Shown piece by piece: positions 23,015-34,345 of a DNA stretch of 64,000 nt (position 1 is its first letter; every line of letters starts with the position of its first letter). This DNA is from Strix aluco (Eukaryota; Chordata; Aves; Strigiformes; Strigidae). The stretch covers positions 13,486,920 to 13,550,919 of the forward strand of contig NC_133938.1 of the NCBI RefSeq assembly GCF_031877795.1, read 5' to 3'. The translations under genes and the position numbers were made by a program. The notes beneath the pieces were generated by a model. It had not been told where the DNA came from and did not search any database. It saw only the letters and a program-made list of their open reading frames with translations.

Positions 23015-24656
23015 ATCAGAACCTGGTGTCTGTATTTTGCATGCAATTGTCATGTTCTTTTTTCTGTGGAATGGTTCAATGGTGTTAATTTTTATTTTAC
23101 CCTGTGTAGCATATCTAACTGCAAAAGTAGCAGGCATTCTTTGCCGCCTTTGCCATTTAATCCAATTGTGTATTTGAAATCACTATTTTTGAAGATATGA
23201 TGGAGGGGACACCAGATTCAGTATTTTCTCACTAATAAAGCTCTTGGAAAGATTCTTCTAGCTTTTGAAATGGCTCAGTTGTGCCAGCTCAGATTTGAGT
23301 TTCAGAATGGTTCATCTTCTTACCTGCAGTAAAAGTGAGGATAGGGATGGGATATGGGATGGGATACAGATAGAATATGTATTTTACCTGTAGTGAATTT
23401 GTGATACATGGTGGATTTGGTTTAAAAAAAGAAAAGGTTTGTGCTTTAAAGCCCAGTGATGACAATATAAGTAATTTTTAGTTACATCATAGCTGTGTTT
23501 ACCTCAAATTATTTTGAGACTCCAGTGCTAAAGTGGAATGTAGTGAAACATTTGTTCTCAAGTCAGAGAAACTAGCTCCTTGGTCTTCTTTCAGTAAAGG
23601 TTAATCCTGTATTGGAAGAACAGTAGTCTCAAAAATGCTGATTGTACTTCATATATCATCTCAGTGTGACTTTTTTTTTTTTTAAGTTCTTTTTCCTTTG
23701 TGTTATTTCCTCATCTCAGTGCAGTCTGTTGCTGTGCATTCAAATGAAATACACCATTAAGATATATAATACTGAAAGCCTCTGCTCTAAAGTCCAGTGA
23801 GACACATTTTCCCTTTTACTAGTAGATAGTGATAATGTAAGTCTCTAATCTCATTAGTTTGAAAGAACCACCCCATAGCACTTGGGTGCTTTAAAAAAGC
23901 AAGAACTAGAAGAGACATGATTAAGTTTGTAGAAATTGGAAGGAAAATGTTTCTTTTGAGGTAACAATACACTTATGCTAGTTCAGTATTAATGTTCTGG
24001 AAGACAATGGAAGAGTATTTGATTCTGAAGTTAATTTGCCTGTGTCCTGCATGAGAAAACTTAGTAATTTGCATTAGTATGTTTGTGATACAACTACAAA
24101 ATGACATGTTGATATATTTTTTTCCATTTGTAATTTGCCTTGCTGTCAATATTGTTTTATGCTGTTTATTTTCCTACCCTTAGTGAGAGGAGTTGGCAAC
24201 TGTTTTTGTTTTTAGCTACACTGTTTATGATTATTCTTAGGTGTGTGTTGCTACTCTTGGCAACTACAGAATCTATCAGCTCTTCACAGACATGTTTAGT
24301 AAGTAGCGTTATTGTTTTATTCAAGCCTTTAAATTTGACTGATAAGTTCATCTATGTGGTTTTTGCGAAAGTCTGTTAAATCCATTTATTTGGTATTCTC
24401 ATATAATTGCCCGTGCTTGTGTTAATGCTGTTTTCCAGAAGATTAAGCATATGCTATAGAATCTAAATTCTGGTTTTTGAAAGAAAAGTGCTGTTGATTT
24501 CAGTGTTTGATTTAGATAGAAAATTAAGTTTGATAGGGCACAGACAAGAAGCAAGTGGTAAGAAAAATGTCAGATCAACTCTTCATGTATTTGTTATTCA
24601 CCTGAGCAATTTTACCGTCTGATTGGTAGGTCTGTCCCATGCTTCTGGATGTCACA
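23015..24656 (+). other. ST6GALNAC5: Intron 2 segment after CR1 copy A
   Basis: AT-rich, unique-looking intron. It has an interrupted GGGAT pentamer repeat (23344-23365) and a T13 run (23671-23683). No gene, RNA or further transposon recognised. Confidence 0.6.
23344..23365. repeat. Interrupted GGGAT pentamer repeat
   Basis: Two GGGAT units, a spacer AT, then two more GGGAT units. A minor local tandem duplication. Confidence 0.75.
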
Positions 24657-25015
24657 AGTCTCTTATCCCTTTGTGCTGCTCTTAAATGTAAATGTCATCT
24701 TAAATTTGTTTCTCAGACTGTTTTGTTGAAAACATGGAAAAAGGCTAAAAGGTCAATCATATTTATTTTAATCCAAATTATTTCCAGTACTTGTATTTTC
24801 ACTCCTCATTGATTCTAATGGGACATAATGTACTATATGTGCCCTAAAATCAATATAAAATACACAAGTACTATTTATAGAATTATGAGTTAAAAAAGAG
24901 AAATACCGATTATTATTCATGTAATGCTGTATGTGTTTTATCAACTGCGCAGTATAATTTATCAGATATGGTACATTGAATCCCATTGAAATTAGTGAGA
25001 AATGGATATGTGACT
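24657..25015. repeat. Large imperfect palindrome, about 359 bp, centre near 24832
   Basis: Many block pairs share one centre. AGTC..ATCC (24657-24668) faces GGAT..GACT (25004-25015), and AATGT (24691) faces ACATT (ending 24977). ACTG..GTTGA (24717-24729) faces TCAAC..CAGT (24941-24953), and AGTACTTGT (24786-24794) faces ACAAGTACT (24864-24872). ATTGAT (24808) faces ATCAAT (ending 24854). The midpoints fall at 24829-24836. The middle is nearly symmetric around GTAC. There is no open reading frame of note and no known terminal motif, so the element is unnamed. Confidence 0.7.
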
Positions 25016-25180
25016 ATTCACCATGCTCATTTATTGTAATGTCTTGGTTATTTAGAGCTGCTAGAGATTTATAACCAAAAGTGTATTTTTATGTGTACTG
25101 CAGTTACCCTTAAAACTTACCAGGTAAATTAGCACTGAGAATGGAATAATTTGCTGTAGCAGCATTTCTGATAGGTATAC

Positions 25181-25252
25181 CATGTCATGTCATGTCTTGT
25201 CTTTCCTCCCCTTCCTCTCCCTCATTTTGTCCTGTCACACATATATATATAT
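25181..25252. repeat. CATGT pentamer repeat, pyrimidine tract and (AT)6
   Basis: Three to four CATGT/CTTGT units (25181-25200) are followed by a CT-rich tract and then (AT)6 at 25241-25252. A low-complexity cluster just after the large palindrome. Confidence 0.75.
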
Positions 25253-26793
25253 CTCATACATATGTGTTTAGAGAGTGGTGGTGATGATGAAGGGGTTTCA
25301 CATGTGTATTAACATGAGTTTGATCTACTCACTTTGAGTCTTGCTGTGGAAAACTCGGTTGTGCTGTAGGTAGTGAAGCAACAGTCTTTAGAGGTCCATG
25401 GCAGACAGTGTGAAGACTTCCTATATATATGTCATCTAAGAGATTTATGGTAGAAGATGAGCCATATTAAGAAATGAGAGGAAGGGCAACCAGTAATCCT
25501 AGGGTTATAGTACCACCACCTTGAATTTGAATAGTTACTGACTGTGCACTCCTCTCCAGAAGGAAAGATGCTTATTTAACTTGTCCATCAGGTTATAGAG
25601 AACTATATCCTTACTTGGAGAGTTACAGTCTTAAACCTACTCTTTCTCCTTGCCCTTTTGCAAAGCTTTATCTTGTCACACTCTGGAAAACTGTTGGCCT
25701 GTAGGTACCTTAGTTATTCACCTCTTTTGATAGGAATGCATATGGTGCTGTATTCTACCCCCTTGTTCCACCTCCGGTGAGATGGTCCTCTAAAATTCAG
25801 TGCTTTAACAAACTGTCTGCTCAAATGCATCCTTCAGTAGTGGTTGTGTCTTCTGGAATGTTAATGACTAGTTCTTCCTTAGGGTTATCTTGGTTTTCGT
25901 CCTGAATGTCAGGTAGCCCAGTGTGGTGAGCATATTAGGCATTCTGGGAATGTAGACAGCACTTTCATCTTGTACTTGGTCAGAATTTATTAAATGAATA
26001 TGTCTTGTGTTGGATTGTGATGTTCCAGAGTCAATACCAAATTCATCAGTGACTTCTATGGGGCAACTTAAGGGATAATAATAAATACTGAAACATATTC
26101 TGCGATAGCTTTCTATTATTCTTGGCATTGACCCCCCCAAAAAAGTTTCTTCATTTTGGGACAGGCAGTCTGTTGTCTCAAGGAAGCTAGGAGATACATT
26201 TCCTTTTGCTTCGTTTCCCAGGAACTTCCAGTTATGTAGAATTGAAAGCCACAGTCCTTCCAGCATGTAAGTTCAGATGTTGAGCTGTTCTAATAGGTGT
26301 ATCAGTATTTTATTTGGTAATGTATGTGACAGACATCAGAGCTTATACTGCAGGTCTGCAGATTTAAAACCAAAGGATGCTGTAGTAGGAGCTAAAGGCC
26401 TGAACTGCTCTAGCTTGAGCTGTAACAGACTCTATGGTGGAATGTATTTTCACTGGAGAGCTAGCTATATGAGGATATACATATTATATGTGATCATATA
26501 ATACATTATTGTAATTTGCACACTGAAAACTATTTTGATTCCTGGAATGTGAGAAAACCTGAAATACAGAGGAACTTGTGTCATGAATCTTAACACTCTA
26601 GCGTAGGGGTTCTTGAATTAGAAACTTGACTTGTTCATATACCATCTACTCACAGCTTTTAAGTGAATTGATTAAATGCAAAGTGCATTGCCTTTCTCCC
26701 ATCCTGTACATTCATTAACATAATAATCTCTGGCTTTTTGAAACCAGAAAATGTTTGAGGTTTTGTAGTTTTCCTTCCTTTTGGAATAAAACT

Positions 26794-26806
26794 CCCCCCC
26801 CCCCCC
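26794..26806. repeat. C13 homopolymer
   Basis: Thirteen consecutive C within AT-rich intron. Its length in the assembly may be unreliable. Confidence 0.9.
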
Positions 26807-29401
26807 AAGATTTCAGTTTAAGTTCTCAACTGGTCTGTACACAGTCTGGTATCATTCAGTCTTTTGAACACTTATACAATATTGGTCAAATGATTTCTAC
26901 TATCTGCATGTGCCTGGAACTAACACAGTTCCCATTTCTTCATAAGTTAGGTCTTTCACTTCGGGTGTAAGGAAAGCCCTTTTCAATGTTCTTAAGTATT
27001 CTCTGCAAGATTTCCTGGTTGTTATGCAAGTGTGTCTCTGAAGAGGTGGTGTGCCCTTGTGCTAATTTAGTTCTTAATATTTTAACTCTCCATACAGAAG
27101 TGTGATACAGGGTCTGGTTTTATGCACAGATTGGAGAAATAGAATGTAATCCAAGAACATTTTAATCAACAAGTGTAGTTTCATTACTTCTAATAGCTCA
27201 TTTATCCACTGATGGTTTTGTATTGTAGAAGATGGGGATTGAAATTTTCCTCCCTATAGCTGTAGGTTGAAAGTCAGTGCAGCGGGTCAGCCCCTTAGGA
27301 AGACCTCTGTGCTTATCATCATGCTGCAGACCACTGTGCTTGCAGTTCACTGTGGAGTGGTCCTGTGTGGAGTTAGTGTGACCCAGCCCCCCTCCCTCAG
27401 GTGCTTCCTGTCCCATAAGCACCTCGCACTGTATTATCTGGTTGGCTGGTAGGTGGAGTGTGCTTTTGATCACCTTTCTTAACCAGGTTTCGGTGTCAGG
27501 AAGAAAGTTGATGAGTGCTGCTTTTTCTGATCCTCTCTGAATACCAGTTACAATTGTGAGATGTGTTTGAAGGCGCACGAGTTGTGTTCCCACTTACTGA
27601 AGAAATTTTCTTTAAAAATTGTCCCATGTCATTATCAGTTATATTTTCTAGTGCTCTCTTTGAGACTTTTGACTTTTACCTACTCCATAAGTGTAGTTTT
27701 CTTCTTTCATATTACAGTGTAACGCTCTTCATGAAATTTCACATTTTCTTGCCTTTAGCCCTTTCTTCTTCTTTGCTTTCTACTTTCTACTTCCTGCTTG
27801 CTTAGTTAATCCTGTTTCATGTTTTGTTTTACTTCTGCCTTTCAATTTTCCCAGACTTCAGTTGTATCTTTGTGCTGAGTACATGTTGGAGGCTTATGGT
27901 ACTAGTCAGGGCTTACGATGCTTGTTTTGCCTATTACATGTAAGGATCGATACCTCAGCTTGATTCCACCTCAGACTTCCATATCTTTAAACAGGAATTA
28001 GGTTTGAGCCCCATAACTCTAGCTAATGCTAGACATGTCCATAGCCAAACTACTGCAGACAGCTTACCTGTTTGGAAACAGATGGGGATTTGGAGGGCCG
28101 TAGCTCCTCTGCAACCACTTCAAATTTCCTGACATTCAGAGCTCAAAAAAGTTGTGCTTCTTTGGAGTAAATCCAGGCAGGCATCCAGCCTGGAACTGTG
28201 CAGAATTTCTCAGTCATATTTAATTATGCAGGTCTGTCTTGTCTTTAAATTGTGTTTCTGCAGGTGCATTTCTTTTGTCATAGAAAGCCTTAATCCTAAA
28301 AAAAGGTGGTTTGAATTTAAGCATTGAACAAATTTATGGTTAGTTACCTTCCCAAACTACATTGTAATAAAAGTGAAGTTAAATTTGATGCCAGGCACCC
28401 AAATCTTTGTATTAGTTACTAAATAAAAGGTATCCTATATGGTTAGTTATTTGCAGCTGTAAATATTCTTTGTTATTATGTATCAGGTGGTTTTATTAAT
28501 AGCTTGTTTGTTTAAATACAGTTGTAGGTATGTTCTGACAGCTGTGAACATTCATTTTTCCTATGTAGATGATGGCATGGAGAATAAAACTTGCCTTCTA
28601 AAAACCTAGTGATATGATGTGTCAGGAATATTGAAGGATATAACAAATGTTATTTTAGCTATTTATTGGGTAAATTTTTTAATGGACATTCATAAGTAAC
28701 CTATGGGAGAAAGGTAATCTTGAGCATTGCTATATGCTGTCCTAAAATGAGGCTGTGGTTTGGTAACTGTAGTTTGCAAAGGAATTAATTATATTGAGTA
28801 TACAAAATTACTTTAATATGCAGTGTATTTCCCTGTATTTTGATGATCAAAGAAAGCATAAACATGAAGACAAATAGGATCTATTTACTTATTTTGCTCT
28901 AAGATAAAAAGGAATCCCAAGTGAAATTAAATTTATTTTAATTACTGATTTAATATCAAATAATTTGCATGGTAAGAGTGTTTCTTCAGTTGTTTTTAAG
29001 TTAATGGAATGGATCTGAAAATGTTACATATAGTTCATATACTTTATGTATTTACCAATGAGCCATATTATAATAGTGATGAGAGGGTGAGTTTCACCGT
29101 TCTTCCATATGTGCTGTATATAAAGGGGCCAGTCTTAAAGAAGTACTGTGATATCAGTATATCTGTCTTCTTTCTGAGGGAGAACCTACCAGAAAATGAA
29201 AGCATTTTTTAAAACTATATTAAGGTTTTTTCATTTTAGATATTTCAAAACCAGATTTTCATATTTTATATTTTGATATCTGGAAAACTCTGTATTTTTT
29301 TAAAACTATGTTGCATTTAAAAATGAAAAATTGCATTTTAGTAGAACTAAGTAAACCTAATACTGAGGGAAAAACACTTTTCAGAAAGCTTAGGGGTCTT
29401 T

Positions 29402-29426
29402 TTTGAAAAAAAAATTTTTTTTCAAA
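29402..29426. repeat. TTTGA9T8CAAA inverted repeat
   Basis: TTTG plus nine A is followed by eight T plus CAAA, a nearly perfect hairpin of A:T pairs capped by G:C. Such A-tract/T-tract junctions are bent, nucleosome-poor DNA. Confidence 0.8.
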
Positions 29427-30429
29427 GCACAAGTGTTTTGAAAGGTTTTCTGTGAAGAGAATCTATGTTCAAATGGTGGCTAGCAGTATTTTGCTTTTCT
29501 TCTAAAGGAATCAGTTAGTATGGTTATGGTGTGATATTAGTTTGAGGGGTAAAGTTATGCCAGATCATTCATTGCCTTTCACAGTGCTGTTACAAAGTTG
29601 TAAGTTTGACCATTAAATATATAACTGAAATATTTGCCTACATCTGTAAATTTGTAAGGCCAGGACTCATCTAGCTCCCTTCAAGCAGTTCCCACTCACC
29701 CTGTTAGTGACTTTCACTGTACAACTTCAGATTCTTAAAAGAAAACAAACCCCCCCAAACCCCCAAACTTCCTTTGTAGTCTGTAACATTGTTATGAACA
29801 AACATCGAATGCAGTAATGCAAGTTCCAAGTTCCAACATCAGAGCTGTGTGTTATAGCATGTCAGGGGTTCAGTGAATAATCAGGGCAAGGCACATTTCT
29901 CTGTAACTAACAAATTTGGTATTTTCAACTGTACCATACTTTTCAAACTTTATAAATGTTTGATGATGGCAGCATTTAATTATGTGTTCAAATTCCAGAG
30001 ATTGTATTTATCATGAATTATTTACTAGGATGAAGATTTTATTCAATTTTTTTTTGTTCAGTCTAGTAGATTTTAGGAAAGGCTACTTCAGAATCAGTTT
30101 TAATGCCTATTTAAATGCCTAACTTGCTTTGGCTTTCTATTGCTTCACAGGCCCTTGGGGAGGCATAATGTTTAGTCAAATAATGCATGTTACTGTATTT
30201 TAGAAGCATCACTGCATTGGCTATCTGAATACTTGGGGATATCTCATGTATGGGATAGAGCAGCATGCAAGTTCTAACTGAGAAACTGTTCAGTGACTCT
30301 GCTGTTGAGGCCCCCTCCTCTTAGCCACTGTTCTAAGTCTTACTCCAGAAATGTCCACATGCTTTGAGGAATCTTTATTTAGTAATATTGAAAGATACTG
30401 TCAGGAAGAATAGGCCATAATTACAGCTG

Positions 30430-30560
30430 TATTTCAGTGAGGTATTTAAGCATGTAAGTTCGTCTCTTACTTCAGTAAGAATAATTAAACATTTAAGCAC
30501 ATGCTTAACTATCATGCTAGTGAAGGCTTTAGTAGTTAGTGCTGGACTCCTGCTTATCCT
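30430..30560. repeat. Possible relic of an old amniote interspersed repeat
   Basis: The string TAAGCATGTAAGT ... TTTAAGCACATGCTTAACT resembles, from memory, a widespread reptile and bird repeat with CACATGCTTAA and TTAAGCATGTG blocks. The copy is badly decayed and the family name is not certain. Confidence 0.3.
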
Positions 30561-33500
30561 AGTCTGATTCCAAAGTGGTGTTGGCTTCTCCTGGTGCATG
30601 TAAATGTTGTCAGTGGCTTCTGGAAGTGATGGCCTCTCATGAAGGGATCTGGTATCTTTAGGAATGTGTGGCTACTTAAATCTGCACATGGGTAGCTTTT
30701 GATTAGTTACTATCAACATGATGCAATCCATAAAAGTGGTGTTAGTGCTTTTGTATCCAGAACTGAAGCCCTTGGCATAAAAAGGGCTCCTTCTCCCCCA
30801 GTTTAATGTTGTACCTTAACGGTATGAAAATTCATGGATTTTTGTGCATTTATGGTGAGAGTCTGTTTGAAAAAGATCACAATAAAGGACAATATCTGTT
30901 GGTTCTACCGGAGAGATCAATTGTTACCCTGTCTAAATCAGCACAGACTCCACGAATCCTACAAATCATAGATTATAGAGCGTTTTGGGGGTTTTTTTTA
31001 AGGATGGTTAAATTCTACTTACTACATTTGGCTGTATGCGTCAAGCTGCGCTGAACTGCTCTTTCTTAGATGGAGTAGTTTTCTGTTGAGTGGAATGTAC
31101 AAATTTGCATTGCTTTTGGCCAGAGAACTAGAAAGAAACGAGAACTGAGGCGTTGTTGGTGAGCAATGTCCCTAGGGAATTCCAGTAGGGAACCTTTTCT
31201 GTTACTGTGTATGTATTTTAAGGCACAGGTAGGGAACCAAGCCTAAATGTGCCAGGAACTCTACAAACTTGTAATAAATAGATCAATTACCAGACATAAA
31301 GAATTTGAGGACTAAGTAAGATAAAAGGCAGTAGGTAAGGCAAAAAGTGCAGGGTAAAGCATAAAGTAACAGTCAAATGACTTACACTACACTTGCATCT
31401 GAACTATGAGAAGTTTTTGTAAATGCTAAAGTGTTACAGTCATTGTTTATCTCATATTGGTACAGTTATATAGTAACTTAAATAAATAATGTCGCTGTAT
31501 CAAACACCAGAAAAAACTCAAGAAAGTTGAAGCATCACAGGATAAAATAAGTAACTGAATTACCTACAAAATTCTGTGCTTCTTGTAAATGCCACTGCAG
31601 TAGAAGGTTACAACAGTACTGCAAAATGTTTTGAAGGCTCTAAACTCCTGTGATCCAAGTCATCTGTCTGTTAGCAGAAATGGGGTTCTCAATACAAGTG
31701 TGAGGATATATGCCTGTGTGTGTCACTCCTGGTTAGGCTGACTGTGTATGGTAGATAAAACAGAACCAAACGTTTTACTGGGTTTAAAAATGTACTAGAT
31801 GAGATTAAGATTATTAACTGTTTACTAGGCTGCAGAGGAAGGTTGAAATATTTCTTTAGAGCACTGGTATCAAAGCAACGTATCTGATGCATGTGAGACA
31901 TCCACTGTGGGGATTACCTCATATATCAGGTACATTGTTCAATTAATGTCTGTGTACCTGTTGCTTTCTCAGATCAACCATCTTGTGTCCTTGTATTGGT
32001 TCTGATCCATTAAGAATACAAAAGGCCACATTTTTCATATTACTCCAACGTGTGTAGAAGCATCACTGCAAACACACAGTGAAAGTAGGATATTTTGGTG
32101 TATGCAGTTAAGTAGTGGCACCTGAATATTAAAGAATTTTGGCATGATGCAGTTAATTTTTGAAGTATATTCTGAAGAAGAAAGCTTAATATTTTGTAGA
32201 ATATATTTTGAAAGAAAGATTCTGCCTCATTTTGGTTTGCTGTTGTGACACTGCTCATCAGCTGTGTAACACTGTAAGGTACTTCAGCATCTGTCAGACT
32301 TGTGATCTGATGAGCTATACTTGGAATAAACCTGAGTTGATGAAACAATCAGTGAGTCTTTGGCACTCTCAGAACTGATTAGTGAAAATCTAGCCAGTCT
32401 TTGCTCATGTGACACATAACACTGTGCTATACACTAAGGCTGATTCATCGAGGTTTTCCGCTGTGACTGACCATTACTTAATGCTAATAGCTGCTAAGGG
32501 CATGATCGCCTCATTTAGAGAGATCGTATATCCTTTCAAATGTAGAATTGTGATTATGTAGATACTTCAGTATTTGTTGACAGTTAACCACCTATTGAGG
32601 GGTTTCTTATTGATATTCCAGAGAGCTCTGGTCATTTTTCCATAGATACCACTAGTGCAGTGACTGCTAAATGCACAGGAATGATTGATTCAAATTTATG
32701 CATGTTAATTTTCAGACTTTCCGTCTAGACTCCATAAAATTAACCAGTCATCCACTGAGATATAACTGAATTTCAAGGTACTGCATGACAAACTCTATTG
32801 ACAGCTCATGTGACACCTCCACAAAAAGCAGCGAGTACTTGCTACATAGCTGATGTATGACACGTACGATACCCTATTCGGAATATAATACTCCATGCAT
32901 TACGCCTGTAATAAATGCACTTAACATGGTTCAGGGAAACAAGTATGCACTTTTCTGTTTGAGAAGGATTTGTACAAACCAACTGATGTGATTACTTGCA
33001 TGTATCAGATTATGGGATTGGTCCTGAAGCCTGTGGATTTACTTGAAAGTACAGTCAAGGTTTGTGACCTTCATTTGCAAGCAAGCAAGAATACTACAAA
33101 ATGAACTGATACATACAGCTATGTAGTGTTATGCTGAGTGATTTGAACCAAAATCTGTCTAATAATTCAGTGAAATTCAGGAATGTTTTTGGCACTCTAC
33201 ATTAGTATCAAGTAATTATCTCCAGCTAAGATAAAATGAGGGTCAAGACTGATTCTGGCTATTAGAGTTGGAGTGTTGCTTGCTTTATTGAACATGTTAA
33301 TTTAAAGCTGCATTAGGAAGAGATGAAAAAAAAAAGATTCTCCAAAGTGAATTTCATAGTGACTTTTTTGAAAGACTGGTCACAAGTTGGTTTTAGAAAT
33401 TAAAGGAGGGCTGTTTGCAATTAACTGTATGTTGGTTGGTTGGACACAAGCTGTCCTGAATTGATACTAGTTGATTATTTCTGGTGTTGAACTCAATATC

Positions 33501-33979
33501 TCACATTTAGGGCTCTTAAATGGAAAGATCTTATCTCTTATTATAAAATAATGACACCAGGTTTAAAATCTGGCATTTTGTAAAACTCATCAGAGTGATA
33601 CATATGGGAGAAAGATCATAGCCTGGTGTCTTATCCTGACATGCCTTAGACTGGTAAAATTGTAAATGATGTCAGTTGGTTAGTGTGGCTTGGTCTAGCC
33701 ACACGAGCATGGAATCATTGTACCTAGGAGTGATGGGCAATGCCATCTAAATGTTTTGCCTGGTACCCATAAATATTATTAATATTAATAAATACTATTT
33801 GACGTATCTATTCTTTCTTTAATGCCTAATTTCAGATCATGAGATCTGAAACTGACATTGCTGTGGGCTGGATACTGCAGCACAAATGGATGCTGGGACC
33901 TTCCTGCCCAGCCTTTCCTTTATGACAGGACCCTTTCCGTGCACAGCTGTCTTCTTCACCTGTGTTCTCCTCAAAACCT

Positions 33980-34345
33980 ACAGATACTTTTTGAGTTGCA
34001 TAGCAGCTCTGGTTTTGCTTTGGAGAAGGATGTGAGCAGCTCTGTCCACTGCTCCTGTGGGCCCAGGAGCCCCATTTCAGCCCAGCCCAAGGCCATGAGT
34101 CCCTGCCCCAGTAAGACCAACACAGTAGGAGTGCCGGCCTCCAGCTCTGCCCAGCCCTGCTGAGCTGGGCCCAACTCACAGGCTGACATCCTGGCCTGGC
34201 CTCAGCACATCCCTGTCCAGGCAGAGGTGCGTGTTGCCCAGGGCTGGGGCTGCCCTGCAGCTGTCCTACTCCCTGGCTGGGATGGTGAGGCTCTGCCCTG
34301 CTGGCTCCCTGGGGAGTCCTGCACCCCAGGGAGCTGCTGGACCTC
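33980..34345. other. GC-rich patch inside the AT-rich intron
   Basis: Base composition rises sharply to GC-rich, with CAGCCC, CTGCCC and CCCAGG motifs and few CpG, then returns to AT-rich. A 171-codon minus-strand frame spans it but consists of Ser/Gly/Pro/Gln-rich low-complexity residues, so I do not call a gene. It contains the strong hairpin at 34304-34334. Confidence 0.55.
34304..34334. repeat. GC-rich perfect stem-loop (11-bp stem, 9-nt loop)
   Basis: GCTCCCTGGGG (34304-34314) and CCCCAGGGAGC (34324-34334) are exact reverse complements around AGTCCTGCA. This is a very stable stem for an intron in AT-rich surroundings. Confidence 0.9.

Larger units (their letters stand above)
25253..33979 (+). 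other. ST6GALNAC5: Intron 2 segment: no gene recognised
   Basis: AT-rich intron. It includes a C13 run (26794-26806), an A9T8 inverted repeat (29402-29426) and a possible old repeat near 30430-30560. A 132-codon minus-strand frame at 25868-26266 matches nothing I know and shows no domain, and a frame of that length is expected by chance in a window this size. Confidence 0.6.

Noticed and set aside
23015..23137. N-terminal extension of the CR1 reading frame
   Set aside because: These codons have no CR1 similarity and lie outside the insertion border. Chance read-through.
25868..26266. 132-codon minus-strand frame in intron 2
   Set aside because: It looks protein-like in composition, but no domain or family is recognisable, and a few frames of this length are expected by chance in 64 kb of AT-rich DNA.
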